Shown here piece after piece: positions 16,876 to 25,601 of a stretch of 64,000 nucleotides of DNA. A program made the position numbers and the translations under genes. The notes under the pieces were generated by a model. It was not told where the DNA came from. It did not search any database and was given only the letters and a program-made list of their open reading frames with translations. Numbering within the stretch: the first letter of the stretch is position 1; the number at the start of each line of letters is the position of its first letter. Source of the stretch: Halomonas alkalisoli (lineage in GTDB: Bacteria > Pseudomonadota > Gammaproteobacteria > Pseudomonadales > Halomonadaceae); NCBI RefSeq assembly GCF_021412585.1, contig NZ_JAKCMI010000030.1:1-64000 (forward strand). The letters run 5' to 3'.

Positions 16876-19218
16876 ATGACGCCAGTTTCCCATCGTGCCG
16901 AAGCGGGCGGTTGCCCCTTCCATCAGGCGAGCCGGGAAGAAGCGGTATCGCCCACGGGCTGCCCCGTCTCGGCTGCCGCTGCCGCCTTCGATCCCTTCGA
17001 GGCGCCCTACCAGCTCGACCCCGCCGAGGCGCTGCGCTGGTCCCGTGAGCAGGAGCCGGTCTTCTACAGCCCCAGGCTCGGCTACTGGGTCGTGAGCCGC
17101 TACGACGACATCAAGGCGATCTTCCGCGATAACCACACCTTCTCGCCGTCGATCGCCCTGGAAAAGATCACCCCGGCGAGCAAAGAGGCCCAGGCGGTGC
17201 TCGAGCGCTACGACTACGGCATGAACCGTACCCTGGTGAACGAGGACGAGCCGGCCCACATGGCGCGGCGGCGCGAGCTGCTCGAGGCCTTCTCCCCCGA
17301 GGCGCTCGAGACCCACGCGCCCATGGTGCGCCGCCTGGTGCGCGAGAAGCTCGACGCCATCGTCGACCGCGGCCGCGCCGACCTGGTTGCCGAGATGTTC
17401 TGGGAGGTCCCGCTGACCGTGGCGCTGCACTTCCTCGGCGTGCCCGAGGAGGACATGGAGCAGCTGCGCCGCTTCTCGGTGGCCCATACCCTCAATACCT
17501 GGGGGCGGCCTTCGCCCGAACAGCAGGTCGAGGTAGCCGAGGGCGTCGGCAAGTTCTGGCAGTACTCCGGTGAGGTGCTCGAGAAGATGCAGCGCCAGAC
17601 CCAGGGGAAGGGCTGGATGTACGATATGATCGAGAAGAATCGGCAGAAGCCCGATGTCGTCACCGACAATTACCTGCACTCGATGATGATGGCGATCATC
17701 GTCGCCGCCCACGAGACCACGGCGCTGGCCACCGCCAACGCCTTCCGCCAGCTGCTCTCGCGCCCGGCGGTGTGGGACGAGCTGTGCGACAACCCCGAGC
17801 TGATCCCCGCGGCGGCCGAGGAGTGCCTGCGCCACTCCGGTTCGGTGGTGGCCTGGCGGCGGCGGGCTACCCGAGAGGTGGCGGTGGGCGGTGTGACCAT
17901 TCCCGAGGACGGCAAGATCCTGATGGTCACGGCCTCGGGCAATCACGACCCGAGCCACTTCGAAAACCCCGACGAACTCGACATCTACCGCGACAATGCC
18001 GTCGACCACCTGACCTTCGGCTACGGCAGCCACCAGTGCATGGGCAAGAACCTGGGGCGCATGGAGATGCGCATCTTCCTTGAGGAGTTCACCCGGCGGC
18101 TGCCGCACCTGGAACTCGAGGAGCAGGCGTTCACCTTCCTGCCCAATACCTCGTTCCGCGGCCCCGAGGCGCTGTGGGTGCGCTGGGACCCGGCAAAGAA
18201 CCCCGAGCGACAGGATCCCGCCGTGCGCACTGCCCAGCGGGATTTTCCGGTAGGGGCGCCGGAGGCCCACAGTATCGTGCGGCGAGTTCGCGTGACCCGC
18301 GCCGAGCCAGAGGCCGAGGGCGTGCTCGGCGTGACCCTGACCGACCCCGCCGGGCGCGACCTGCCGGCGTGGACGCCGGGATCGCATCTCGACGTGGTGC
18401 TGCCCATCGGCGAGGCGCGCAAGTATTCGCTGTGCGGCTCGCCAGATGCCGGCGACTGGCGCATCGCCGTGCTGAACGAGGAGGCCGGCCGTGGCGGCTC
18501 GCGCTGGATGCATGAGTCGGTCCGTGAGGGCATCGAGCTGCGGGTGCGCGGGCCCAAGAACCACTTCCGCCTCGATGAATCGGCGCAGCACTACGTGCTG
18601 ATTGCCGGCGGCATCGGCATCACCCCGATCATCGCCATGGCCGACCGTCTCAGGCGGCTGGGCAAGTCCTATGAGCTGCACTACGCGGGGCGCTCCCGTT
18701 CCAGCATGGCCTTTATCGAACGGCTCGAGCGCGATCATGGGGAGGCCCTGCACCTCTACCCCAAGGACGAGGGGTGCCGTCTCGATCTGGCCGGGCTGCT
18801 CGCCGAACCGCGCGAGGATACCCTGCTCTACGCCTGCGGCCCGGAGCGGTTGCTCACAGCGCTGGAAGCCGGCACCGCCCACTGGCCGGAGGGCAGTCTT
18901 CACGTGGAGCATTTCACCGCCGAGGGTGCACTGCTCGATCCGAAGAACGAGCACGCCTTCGAGGCCGAGCTCACCGACTCCGAGCTCACCGTGGCGGTGC
19001 CACCGGACAGGACGCTGCTCCAGGCCCTGCGCAGCGCCGGGATCGACGTGCCCAGTGACTGCGAGGAGGGCCTGTGCGGCTCCTGCCAGGTCGAGGTGGT
19101 CGAGGGCGAGATCGACCATCGCGACAAGGTGCTCACCGCCGCCGAGCGGGCCGGCCAGGATCGGCTGATGAGCTGTTGCTCAAGAGCCAAGGGCAAGAAG
19201 CTGGTGCTGGCCCTTTGA
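16876..19218 (+). CDS. Self-sufficient cytochrome P450 fused to a phthalate-dioxygenase-type reductase (CYP116B-like)
   Basis: The 780-residue protein joins three modules. The P450 domain (about 1-440) has the heme-thiolate motif FGYGSHQCMGKN with Cys388 and the I-helix AAHETTA (about 277-283). A flavin/NAD reductase domain (about 465-690) has RKYSLCGSP and IAGGIGITPIIAM. A plant-type 2Fe-2S domain has Cys729, Cys734 and Cys737 in CEEGLCGSCQ and a last cysteine near 767. This is the P450-RhF/CYP116B layout (about 770-780 residues), which takes electrons from NADPH without partner proteins. The start at 16876 has GGAG upstream; the ATG at 16831 has none. Substrate unknown; an orphan TRAP binding protein follows after 68 bp. 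Confidence 0.93.
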   Translation: MTPVSHRAEAGGCPFHQASREEAVSPTGCPVSAAAAAFDPFEAPYQLDPAEALRWSREQEPVFYSPRLGYWVVSRYDDIKAIFRDNHTFSPSIALEKITPASKEAQAVLERYDYGMNRTLVNEDEPAHMARRRELLEAFSPEALETHAPMVRRLVREKLDAIVDRGRADLVAEMFWEVPLTVALHFLGVPEEDMEQLRRFSVAHTLNTWGRPSPEQQVEVAEGVGKFWQYSGEVLEKMQRQTQGKGWMYDMIEKNRQKPDVVTDNYLHSMMMAIIVAAHETTALATANAFRQLLSRPAVWDELCDNPELIPAAAEECLRHSGSVVAWRRRATREVAVGGVTIPEDGKILMVTASGNHDPSHFENPDELDIYRDNAVDHLTFGYGSHQCMGKNLGRMEMRIFLEEFTRRLPHLELEEQAFTFLPNTSFRGPEALWVRWDPAKNPERQDPAVRTAQRDFPVGAPEAHSIVRRVRVTRAEPEAEGVLGVTLTDPAGRDLPAWTPGSHLDVVLPIGEARKYSLCGSPDAGDWRIAVLNEEAGRGGSRWMHESVREGIELRVRGPKNHFRLDESAQHYVLIAGGIGITPIIAMADRLRRLGKSYELHYAGRSRSSMAFIERLERDHGEALHLYPKDEGCRLDLAGLLAEPREDTLLYACGPERLLTALEAGTAHWPEGSLHVEHFTAEGALLDPKNEHAFEAELTDSELTVAVPPDRTLLQALRSAGIDVPSDCEEGLCGSCQVEVVEGEIDHRDKVLTAAERAGQDRLMSCCSRAKGKKLVLAL

Positions 19219-19286
19219 CCCAGAAAAACCATAACGCAGAAAAAACGTACGCCAATCCTGACAATCGGGACTCACGAGGAACGACA

Positions 19287-20348
19287 ATGAAAATGCACAA
19301 GCTCGCGACACTGACGACACTCACCGCGCTCTCTCTCGGCGCCTTCCAGGGCGCCGCCGCCACCGAGCTGCAGGTCAGCACCTGGGCCGGGCCCAACCAC
19401 GGCGTCAACACCATCGTCTGGCCGACCTGGGCCAGCTGGGTCGAGGAGGCCACCGAAGGCCGCGTCACCGTCAACGTGGTGCACGACATGGGCCCGCCGG
19501 GAGCGCAGATGGAGCTGATCGCCGATGGCGTGGCCGACGTCACCTGGCTGTTCCACGGCCTCATGCCGGGGCGCTTCGAGCTGACCAAGCTGCCCGAGCT
19601 GCCCACCTTCGAGGACTTCCCGTCCGAGCACGCCTCGGTGGCCTACTGGCGGACCCATAAGGAGTACTTCGCCGAGGCCGGCGAGCATCGCGGCGTCGAG
19701 GTGATCGGCCTGGGGGTACACGGCCCGGGCACGCTGTTCCTCGACGAGTCGATCGACAGCCTCGATGACCTCGACGGCAAGCGCGTCCGCATCGGCGGCG
19801 GCGTGATGGCCGACATCTCCAACGCCCTGGCGCTGACCGGCGTGGCGCTGCCGCCGGCGGGCACCTACGAGGCCGCCACCCAGGGGGTGGTCGATGGCGC
19901 CATGCTGACGCTGGAGGGCCTCAAGAGCTTCCGCCTCGCCGAGGTGCTGCCCTACACGGTGCAGATGCCGGGTGGCTTCTACCGCGGCAGTTTCTCGCTG
20001 GTGATCAACCCCGACACCTGGGCCTCGCTCTCCGAGGAGGATCGCGAGGCGATCGAGAGCGTCTCCGGTGAGCGGCTGTCCCGCCTGTTCGGCTACATGA
20101 TGGACGTGGTCGACGTGCGCGGCATCGAGTTCGCCGAACAGCAGGGCAACACCTTCATCGAGCTGCCGGCCGAGGAGGTCGATCGCTTCCAGCAGATGGC
20201 GGCGGAACTGCCGGGCAAGTGGAAGGCAGAGGCGGAACAGAAGGGCGTCGACGGGGAGGCCGCCCGTGCCTACTTCCTCGAGCAGCTCGAGGCGGTCGGT
20301 GAGGAAGAGGGGCTCGCTGCCGACGAGGTGATCGACCCCGAGGCCTGA
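19287..20348 (+). CDS. TRAP transporter substrate-binding protein, DctP family (no permease adjacent)
   Basis: The 353-residue protein has a signal peptide (KLATLTTLTALSLGAFQGAAA) and the DctP/TRAP binding fold, with STWAGPNHGVNTIVWPTWAS at the start of the mature part. Typical later segments are ADVTWLFHGLMPG and LDDLDGKRVRIGGG. DctP proteins deliver organic acids to a DctQM permease, but none is encoded nearby. It may therefore feed a distant permease or act as a sensor. It is probably co-transcribed with the P450 gene and ends at a strong stem-loop. The ATG at 19287 has GAGGA upstream. Confidence 0.88.
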   Translation: MKMHKLATLTTLTALSLGAFQGAAATELQVSTWAGPNHGVNTIVWPTWASWVEEATEGRVTVNVVHDMGPPGAQMELIADGVADVTWLFHGLMPGRFELTKLPELPTFEDFPSEHASVAYWRTHKEYFAEAGEHRGVEVIGLGVHGPGTLFLDESIDSLDDLDGKRVRIGGGVMADISNALALTGVALPPAGTYEAATQGVVDGAMLTLEGLKSFRLAEVLPYTVQMPGGFYRGSFSLVINPDTWASLSEEDREAIESVSGERLSRLFGYMMDVVDVRGIEFAEQQGNTFIELPAEEVDRFQQMAAELPGKWKAEAEQKGVDGEAARAYFLEQLEAVGEEEGLAADEVIDPEA

Positions 20349-20372
20349 TCCCGGCTAGCCAGCGACCGACCT

Positions 20373-20399
20373 GCGAGCACGGCCAATGGCCGTGCTCGC
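20373..20399. terminator. Strong stem-loop after the TRAP binding protein gene
   Basis: GCGAGCACGGCC pairs perfectly with its complement around an AAT loop, 24 bp after the stop codon. No T run follows, so it may stabilise the mRNA end or act with Rho rather than as a classical terminator. It separates the P450 unit from the DUF6455 gene. Confidence 0.5.
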
Positions 20400-20419
20400 T
20401 GCGTTACGGCAGTCGCCGA

Positions 20420-20449
20420 TTGATTTTGTTTCATTTGAAACTATTTTGA
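20420..20449 (+). promoter_or_regulatory. Promoter with GTTTCA-N2-TGAAAC operator, DUF6455 gene
   Basis: A TTGATT -35-like box, a 16-nt spacer containing GTTTCATTTGAAAC (20428-20441) and a TATTTT -10-like box lie about 70 bp before the DUF6455 start. The segment matches the VOC-gene promoter at 2248-2277 (minus strand) at 24 of 30 positions. A repressor bound here would block RNA polymerase; the protein is unknown. Confidence 0.55.
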
Positions 20450-20517
20450 TCCGTGTCAATGTCGGGAGAGGGCCAGGGGACGATACTGTCGGAAACGTAC
20501 CTGACGGGAGAGTCCTC

Positions 20518-20952
20518 ATGAATCACACACCGAAGTCATCGCGTAGCTCATGGTGGGATCGTCTCTGTGAACGCACCTATCGTGCCACCACCCCTCGGCT
20601 GGTGCGCGAGATCGAGGCGGAATCGCCCGGTGCCTATAGCGAGATGCTCCAGGACCTGAAGATGCCTCTCGAGCCGGCTTTCGAACGTGAAGTCGCAAGG
20701 CATATCGACCATGGCGGCTTTCGCGCCTTCGTGCCGGCCGATACCCTGATGCCGGCCATGCTGCAGCGGTTCGGCCTAAACAAGGCGACCGTTGCCGCGC
20801 ATGTCAGCTATCCGAGCCTGCGTGGCAACTGCAACGCCTGTCCGGTGGCCGGCTACTGCTGGCACGCCATGCGCCGCGACGCCGGCGTCGATGAGTGCCG
20901 CGCCTTCTGCCCCAACGCCGCGGCCTTCGATCGCCAGGCCGAGCTGACCTGA
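20518..20952 (+). CDS. DUF6455 family protein
   Basis: The 144-residue protein has the cysteine pattern of DUF6455 in its last third: LRGNCNACPVAGYCWHAM followed by DECRAFCPNA. The spacing (C-x2-C-x5-C, then C-x3-C) suggests a structural metal or iron-sulfur site, but none is proven. A preceding helical part holds FVPADTLMPAMLQRFGL. A paralogue with the same TDTLMPAM and CNAC/FCPNA motifs lies at 57295-57750. This copy has its own promoter with a palindromic operator. The ATG at 20518 follows a weak GGGAG site; 44 upstream codons are not family-like. Confidence 0.75.
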   Translation: MNHTPKSSRSSWWDRLCERTYRATTPRLVREIEAESPGAYSEMLQDLKMPLEPAFEREVARHIDHGGFRAFVPADTLMPAMLQRFGLNKATVAAHVSYPSLRGNCNACPVAGYCWHAMRRDAGVDECRAFCPNAAAFDRQAELT

Positions 20953-21009
20953 AGGCCAGGCCGATTCAACGATTCCATTCCAAATATTCCTGCTAAGTGG
21001 CTGCTGGCG

Positions 21010-21939
21010 TTACGCGCCGGCAGGCCATTTGCCATCGGCTTCCTTGGCCTGCGCGTCGAGGTGCTCGAGGATCCACTCGATGAACCCCTTCACCTTGGCC
21101 TGTTCCGCCTTGTACTCGGGGTAGGCCAGGTAGTAGGCATCGCGACTGGTCAGCGAGAACGCCCAGGGAATGATCAACTGTCCTGCCTTCAGTTCCTCCT
21201 CGGCCAGGAAGCGTGGCACCAGCGCCACGCCGCAACCCGCCCGGGCTGCCCCTAGCGACATGGAGAACGTATCGAATCGCGGGCCGTGATAGCTGTGCTC
21301 GGTATAGGCCCCTTGGGCGGCAAACCAGTCGTGCCAGGCCTCCGGACGGGTAGCGCTCTGCAGCAGCACCAGTTCGGTCAGCGCCAGGGGGTCCCCGATC
21401 CCGCCCTTCGGCACCACCGATGGGGCGCAGACAGCCACGACTTCCTCATCGAGCAGCTTGATGCACTCGGCCTTCGGCCATGCACCATGGCCGAAGAAGA
21501 AGGCGACATCGACGCGCTCATCCTCGAGGTCGAAGGGCTCCATCCGGTTGCTGATGTTCAGGTAGACATTGGGATGGCGAAAACGAAAGCCATTGAGCCG
21601 GGGGATCAGCCAGCGGGCGCCGAAGGTCGGCAGCGTGGTGACGTTGAGCACCTCGCTCTGGCCGCCGTAGGACTGCATGTAGCGGGTCGACATCTCGACC
21701 TGGGCGAGGATCTTGCGCACCTCGGTCAGGTAGAGCGAGCCCTCGGGGGTAACCTGCAGGCGCTTGCGGACGCGGCGGAACAGCGGATGCTCGAGCACCG
21801 ACTCGAGCTGGGCCACCTGCTTGCTGACCGCGCTCTGGGTCAGGCTCAGTTCATCGGCGGCGCGGGTGAAGCTGAGGTGGCGGGCCGAAGCCTCGAAGCA
21901 CTGCATGGCGGTGAGGGTCGGCAGGTGGCGGCGGCTCAT
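21010..21939 (-). CDS. LysR-family regulator, GcvA-like, likely of the amaBA genes
   Basis: The 309-residue protein has an N-terminal LysR helix-turn-helix, with ARHLSFTRAADELSLTQSAV and SKQVAQLESVLEHPLFRR, and a periplasmic-binding-like effector domain (about 95-300). It is divergent from the amaB-amaA pair across 123 bp, the classical LysR arrangement, and P. putida also has a regulator at this position. An AAACGTCGTTT palindrome at 21980-21990 in the shared promoter region is a candidate site. The start at 21939 matches the usual LysR N-terminus better than the longer frame. Confidence 0.85.
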   Translation of the reverse strand: MSRRHLPTLTAMQCFEASARHLSFTRAADELSLTQSAVSKQVAQLESVLEHPLFRRVRKRLQVTPEGSLYLTEVRKILAQVEMSTRYMQSYGGQSEVLNVTTLPTFGARWLIPRLNGFRFRHPNVYLNISNRMEPFDLEDERVDVAFFFGHGAWPKAECIKLLDEEVVAVCAPSVVPKGGIGDPLALTELVLLQSATRPEAWHDWFAAQGAYTEHSYHGPRFDTFSMSLGAARAGCGVALVPRFLAEEELKAGQLIIPWAFSLTSRDAYYLAYPEYKAEQAKVKGFIEWILEHLDAQAKEADGKWPAGA

Positions 21940-22062
21940 TTCAGTACCCAATCGGAAAAAAAGGAATGACCTTCGTATAAAACGTCGTTTGAGGCAGGTC
22001 AATCACGACGGCAATACTGCTTGCGATCATCATGTTCATAACGAGTCGCAGGAGGAGGAAGA

Positions 22063-23556
22063 ATGATCGATGCCGTCATGAGGCGCCTCGGTGTGCCCGA
22101 GACCCTGTACCGCCAAGGCGACTACCCCGTCACCTCCCCTACCGACGGCGCCGAGATCGGCCGCATCGCGCTCGAGGGAACGGACGCGGTCGAGTCCCGT
22201 ATCGCCCGTGCCCAGCAGGCCTTCGAGCAGTGGAGCCGGGTGCCGGCGCCCCGCCGCGGCGAGCTGGTCCGCCTGTTCGGCGAGCAGCTGCGTCGCCACA
22301 AGGAGGACCTCGGTACCCTGGTGACCCTGGAGTGCGGCAAGATCCTGCAGGAAGGCCTCGGCGAGGTGCAGGAGATGATCGACATCTGCGACCTGGCGGT
22401 CGGTCAGTCGCGTCAGCTCTACGGCTTGACCATCGCCTCCGAGCGCCCCGGGCACCATATGCGTGAGAGCTGGCATCCGCTGGGCCCGGTCGGCCTGATC
22501 ACCGCCTTCAACTTCCCGGTCGCCCCCTGGGCCTGGAACGCCGCCCTGGCCCTGGTGTGCGGCGACAGCCTGCTGTGGAAGCCCTCCGAGAAGACCCCGC
22601 TCAGCGCCCTGGCCTGCCAGGCCCTGCTCGAGCGCGCCATGACTGAGTTCGGCGACGAGGCCCCGGCGGATCTCAGCCAGGTCATTCTCGGCGACCGCGA
22701 GGCCGGTGAGCGCCTGGCCGACGACCCCCGCGTCCCCCTGATCAGCGCCACCGGCAGCACCCGCATGGGCCGCGAGGTCGCGCCGCGGGTTGCCGCCCGC
22801 TTCGGGCGCAGCATCCTGGAGCTCGGCGGCAACAACGCCATGATTCTAGCGCCCAGCGCCGACCTGGACATGGCCGTGCGCGCGATTCTCTTCTCGGCCG
22901 TGGGTACCGCCGGCCAGCGCTGCACCACCCTGCGCCGCCTGATCGTCCATGAGTCCATTCGCGACGAGGTGCTCGAGCGGGTGAAGACGGCCTACACGGG
23001 CATCAGCATCGGCGACCCCATGGCGGGGAACCTCGTCGGGCCGCTGATCGACGCCCAGGCCTATGACCAGATGCAGTCCGCCCTGGATCGGGCTCGTCAG
23101 CAGGGGGCCCGGGTATTCGGCGGCGAACGCCAGCTGGCCGAGACCTACCCCAACGGCTACTACGTGGCCCCGGCCATCGTCGAGGTCCCAGGCCAGGACG
23201 AGCTGGTCAAGAACGAGACCTTCGCCCCGATTCTCTACGTCATGGGCTATCGCGACTTCGACGAGGCGCTGGCGCTGAACAACGGCGTGCCCCAGGGCCT
23301 GTCGTCGTGCGTCTTCACCACCGACGTACGCGAAGCCGAGGCCTTTGTCTCCGACCAGGGCAGCGACTGCGGGATCGCCAACGTCAATATCGGCCCCAGC
23401 GGCGCCGAGATCGGCGGCGCCTTCGGCGGCGAGAAGGAGACCGGTGGCGGGCGTGAGTCAGGTTCGGACGTGTGGAAGAGCTACATGCGCCGTCAGACCA
23501 ACACCGTCAACTACTCCCGCGAGCTGCCCCTGGCCCAGGGTATCCGGTTCGACTGA
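22063..23556 (+). CDS. amaB: L-piperidine-6-carboxylate / alpha-aminoadipate semialdehyde dehydrogenase (ALDH7 type)
   Basis: The 497-residue enzyme has ALDH7-specific features: the N-terminal YPVTSPTDGAEIG, the oxyanion segment ITAFNFPVAPWAWN, catalytic Glu253 in LELGGNN and catalytic Cys287 in GTAGQRCTTLRR. In the pipecolate branch of lysine catabolism it oxidises piperideine-6-carboxylate (open form aminoadipate semialdehyde) to 2-aminoadipate with NAD. The neighbouring AmaA-like oxidase, 39 bp downstream, supplies that substrate, which strengthens the call. A strong GGAGGAGGAAG site precedes the ATG. Confidence 0.9.
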   Translation: MIDAVMRRLGVPETLYRQGDYPVTSPTDGAEIGRIALEGTDAVESRIARAQQAFEQWSRVPAPRRGELVRLFGEQLRRHKEDLGTLVTLECGKILQEGLGEVQEMIDICDLAVGQSRQLYGLTIASERPGHHMRESWHPLGPVGLITAFNFPVAPWAWNAALALVCGDSLLWKPSEKTPLSALACQALLERAMTEFGDEAPADLSQVILGDREAGERLADDPRVPLISATGSTRMGREVAPRVAARFGRSILELGGNNAMILAPSADLDMAVRAILFSAVGTAGQRCTTLRRLIVHESIRDEVLERVKTAYTGISIGDPMAGNLVGPLIDAQAYDQMQSALDRARQQGARVFGGERQLAETYPNGYYVAPAIVEVPGQDELVKNETFAPILYVMGYRDFDEALALNNGVPQGLSSCVFTTDVREAEAFVSDQGSDCGIANVNIGPSGAEIGGAFGGEKETGGGRESGSDVWKSYMRRQTNTVNYSRELPLAQGIRFD

Positions 23557-23595
23557 CCCGGGCAGCGTCCACCCGGCCCAAGCATGGGAGGCAAC

Positions 23596-24876
23596 ATGAA
23601 GGAGCGCTGTCTCTGGCAATCCACCTCGCTGGAACCGCCCTTGAGCCTGGGTGCGCTGCAGGGCGACCACAGTGCCGATGTGGTGGTCATCGGCGGTGGT
23701 ATCACCGGGCTCAGCACCGCGCTGCACCTCGCCGAGGGCGGTATCGACGTGACCCTGGTCGAGGCTGGGGATATCCCCAGCGGTGGTTCGGGACGCAGCG
23801 TCGGCCTGGTCAATGCGGGGCTGTGGATTCCACCGGATGACATCATGGCGGCTCTGGGCGAGGAGGATGGCGAGCGTGCCAACGCCATTCTGGGTGCCGC
23901 CCCCGCGGACGTCTTTTCGCTGATCGAGCGGCACGGCATCGACTGCCAGGCGACCCGCACGGGGACCCTGCACCTGGCCCACAATGGCAGGGGCGAGCAG
24001 GAGCTGGCGCGTCGCGCGGAACAGTTTCAGCGACGTGGCGCTCCCGTGGAGCTCCTCGAGGCGGACGCCTGCCGGGAGTACGTGGGTACCCGGCGTATTC
24101 GCCGGGCACTGCTCGACCGGCGTGCCGGCACCCTGAACCCCACCGCCTATACCCGGGGCCTGGCGCGCGCCGCCAAGGTGGCCGGCGCTCGCCTGTACAC
24201 CCACAGCGCCGTGGTTGGCGTCGCCAGAGCGGGGGATGACTGGCGGGTGACCACCGACCACGGCAGCGTCACGGCTGCGCGGCTGGTGCTCGCCACCAAC
24301 GCCTACACCGAGGACCGCTGGAACGAAGTCCGCCATCACTTCTTTCCCGGCCACTTCTTCCAGGTCGCTTCCCGGCCGCTACCCGCGGCACTCGCCGGCG
24401 ACATCCTGCCCGAGCGTCAGGGCGCCTGGGATACCCGCATGGTATTGAGCAGCCTGCGCCGCGACCCAGAGGGCCGGCTGATTCTCGGTAGCCTGGGCAA
24501 GGGGGAGGGGAAGCCCGCCGCCTTCCTACGCTGCTGGGCCAACCGCATTCAGCGCCACTACTTTCCCCAGCTGGGGACCGTGGAATGGGAGTGCACCTGG
24601 ACGGGGCGAATCGCCTTCACGCCGGACCATACGCTGCGTCTCTTCGAACTCGCCCCTGGCGTGTTGGGAGTCTCGGGCTACAACGGACGCGGCATCACCA
24701 CCGGCACCGTGGTGGGCAAGGGCTTTGCCAGATACCTGATCACCGGCGATGACGCCTTGTTACCCCTGCCGATCCGAGCCCCCCAGCCGATACGTGCCCG
24801 GTCTCTTAGAAGTTCAGGCTATGAGGGGGGCTTTACGCTCTATCACACGGGGCAGTGCCTGCGGGTATTGAGCTGA
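23596..24876 (+). CDS. amaA: FAD-dependent L-pipecolate oxidase (AmaA-like)
   Basis: This 426-residue DAO-fold flavoprotein has the N-terminal dinucleotide motif VVVIGGGITGLSTALHLAEGG and the C-terminal GVLGVSGYNGRGITTGTVVG that closes the FAD site. The family oxidises pipecolate or related secondary amines. Its place directly after the ALDH7 gene matches the P. putida amaA/amaB pair, in which AmaA makes piperideine-6-carboxylate. The start at 23596 is favoured because GGGAGG lies 4-6 nt upstream; an ATG at 23584 overlaps that site. The C-terminal 30 residues are basic and may not be conserved. Confidence 0.82.
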   Translation: MKERCLWQSTSLEPPLSLGALQGDHSADVVVIGGGITGLSTALHLAEGGIDVTLVEAGDIPSGGSGRSVGLVNAGLWIPPDDIMAALGEEDGERANAILGAAPADVFSLIERHGIDCQATRTGTLHLAHNGRGEQELARRAEQFQRRGAPVELLEADACREYVGTRRIRRALLDRRAGTLNPTAYTRGLARAAKVAGARLYTHSAVVGVARAGDDWRVTTDHGSVTAARLVLATNAYTEDRWNEVRHHFFPGHFFQVASRPLPAALAGDILPERQGAWDTRMVLSSLRRDPEGRLILGSLGKGEGKPAAFLRCWANRIQRHYFPQLGTVEWECTWTGRIAFTPDHTLRLFELAPGVLGVSGYNGRGITTGTVVGKGFARYLITGDDALLPLPIRAPQPIRARSLRSSGYEGGFTLYHTGQCLRVLS

Positions 24877-24913
24877 GCTGAGCTGAACTGAACCTGGCCA
24901 AAGGCGATGCCGC

Positions 24914-25396
24914 TCAGGGGAGGGGATCGATGGGAACCGGTACCGTCACGTCGTCTTTCACCAGTTCCATCACGACGAAGGAGTGCGTCTGGTGGACGTT
25001 CGGCAGTCGTCCGATCTGCTGCACCAGCACGTCACGATAATGCGAAATATCGTGGGTCCTCACCTTGAGCAGGTAATCGAAGTTCCCCGCCACCATATAG
25101 CAGCCCTGCACTTCGGGAATCAGACGTACGGCTCTGTTGAATCGGTCCAGGGCGTCTTCGCTGGTCTTCTCCATGGTCACCAGTACCACCAGTACGTTGC
25201 CCGCCCCGAGCTGTTCCGGATCCAGGTCGGCACGGTAGCCACGGATGATGCCGTCCTGCTCGAGGCGGCGCACACGCTGCGCGCAGGGCGTCTTGGTGAG
25301 GTTCACCCGATGGGCCAGCTCCACGATGGAGAGGCGCCCATGCTCCTGTAGCTGGTTCAGGATACGGCGATCGATACGATCCAGCTTAATAGCCAT
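24914..25396 (-). CDS. Lrp/AsnC-family transcriptional regulator
   Basis: The 160-residue protein has the AsnC-type helix-turn-helix (LDRIDRRILNQLQEHGRLSI, then RVNLTKTPCAQRVRRLEQDG) and a C-terminal RAM domain with VQGCYMVAGNFDYLLKVRTHD. Proteins of this form (PutR, BkdR and Lrp types) respond to amino acids. It is divergent from the NhaC-type gene at 25602, with an inverted repeat between them, and is convergent with amaA. It probably regulates the antiporter and perhaps the DadA-like gene. The inner ATG at 25396 gives the usual N-terminus; one at 25408 is possible. Confidence 0.87.
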   Translation of the reverse strand: MAIKLDRIDRRILNQLQEHGRLSIVELAHRVNLTKTPCAQRVRRLEQDGIIRGYRADLDPEQLGAGNVLVVLVTMEKTSEDALDRFNRAVRLIPEVQGCYMVAGNFDYLLKVRTHDISHYRDVLVQQIGRLPNVHQTHSFVVMELVKDDVTVPVPIDPLP

Positions 25397-25454
25397 ATTG
25401 CCTACCATTTCTTGTTATCGAGGACAAAGGTAAACCAATTTAGCGATATTTGGA

Positions 25455-25476
25455 GCCAATTCCTAGGAAAATTGGC
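25455..25476. promoter_or_regulatory. Inverted repeat between Lrp-type regulator and NhaC gene
   Basis: GCCAATT and AATTGGC flank an 8-nt centre that itself contains CCTAGG, about 60 bp from the Lrp start and 126 bp before the antiporter ATG. It is a candidate operator for the Lrp-type protein; spacing is plausible but unproven. Confidence 0.35.
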
Positions 25477-25601
25477 CAACAATGAGCCTGGAAGGTAACC
25501 CAGTGAAATAAGAGGAGTGATTATTTGAGAACAAACTAACCAAGCGATTCCTGTTGTCGAACGACAGTCGCTCGATAAATATCAAACCCAAGGTAATTGT
25601 T

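Noticed and set aside
16861-19119. Long minus-strand open frame (752 codons) opposite the P450 gene
   Set aside because: It is a shadow of high-GC codon bias on the other strand; the plus-strand protein has all P450 and 2Fe-2S motifs, while this one has none.
25409-25601. Lysine riboswitch before nhaC
   Set aside because: Only isolated purine-rich words were seen; the conserved five-helix core was not recognisable.
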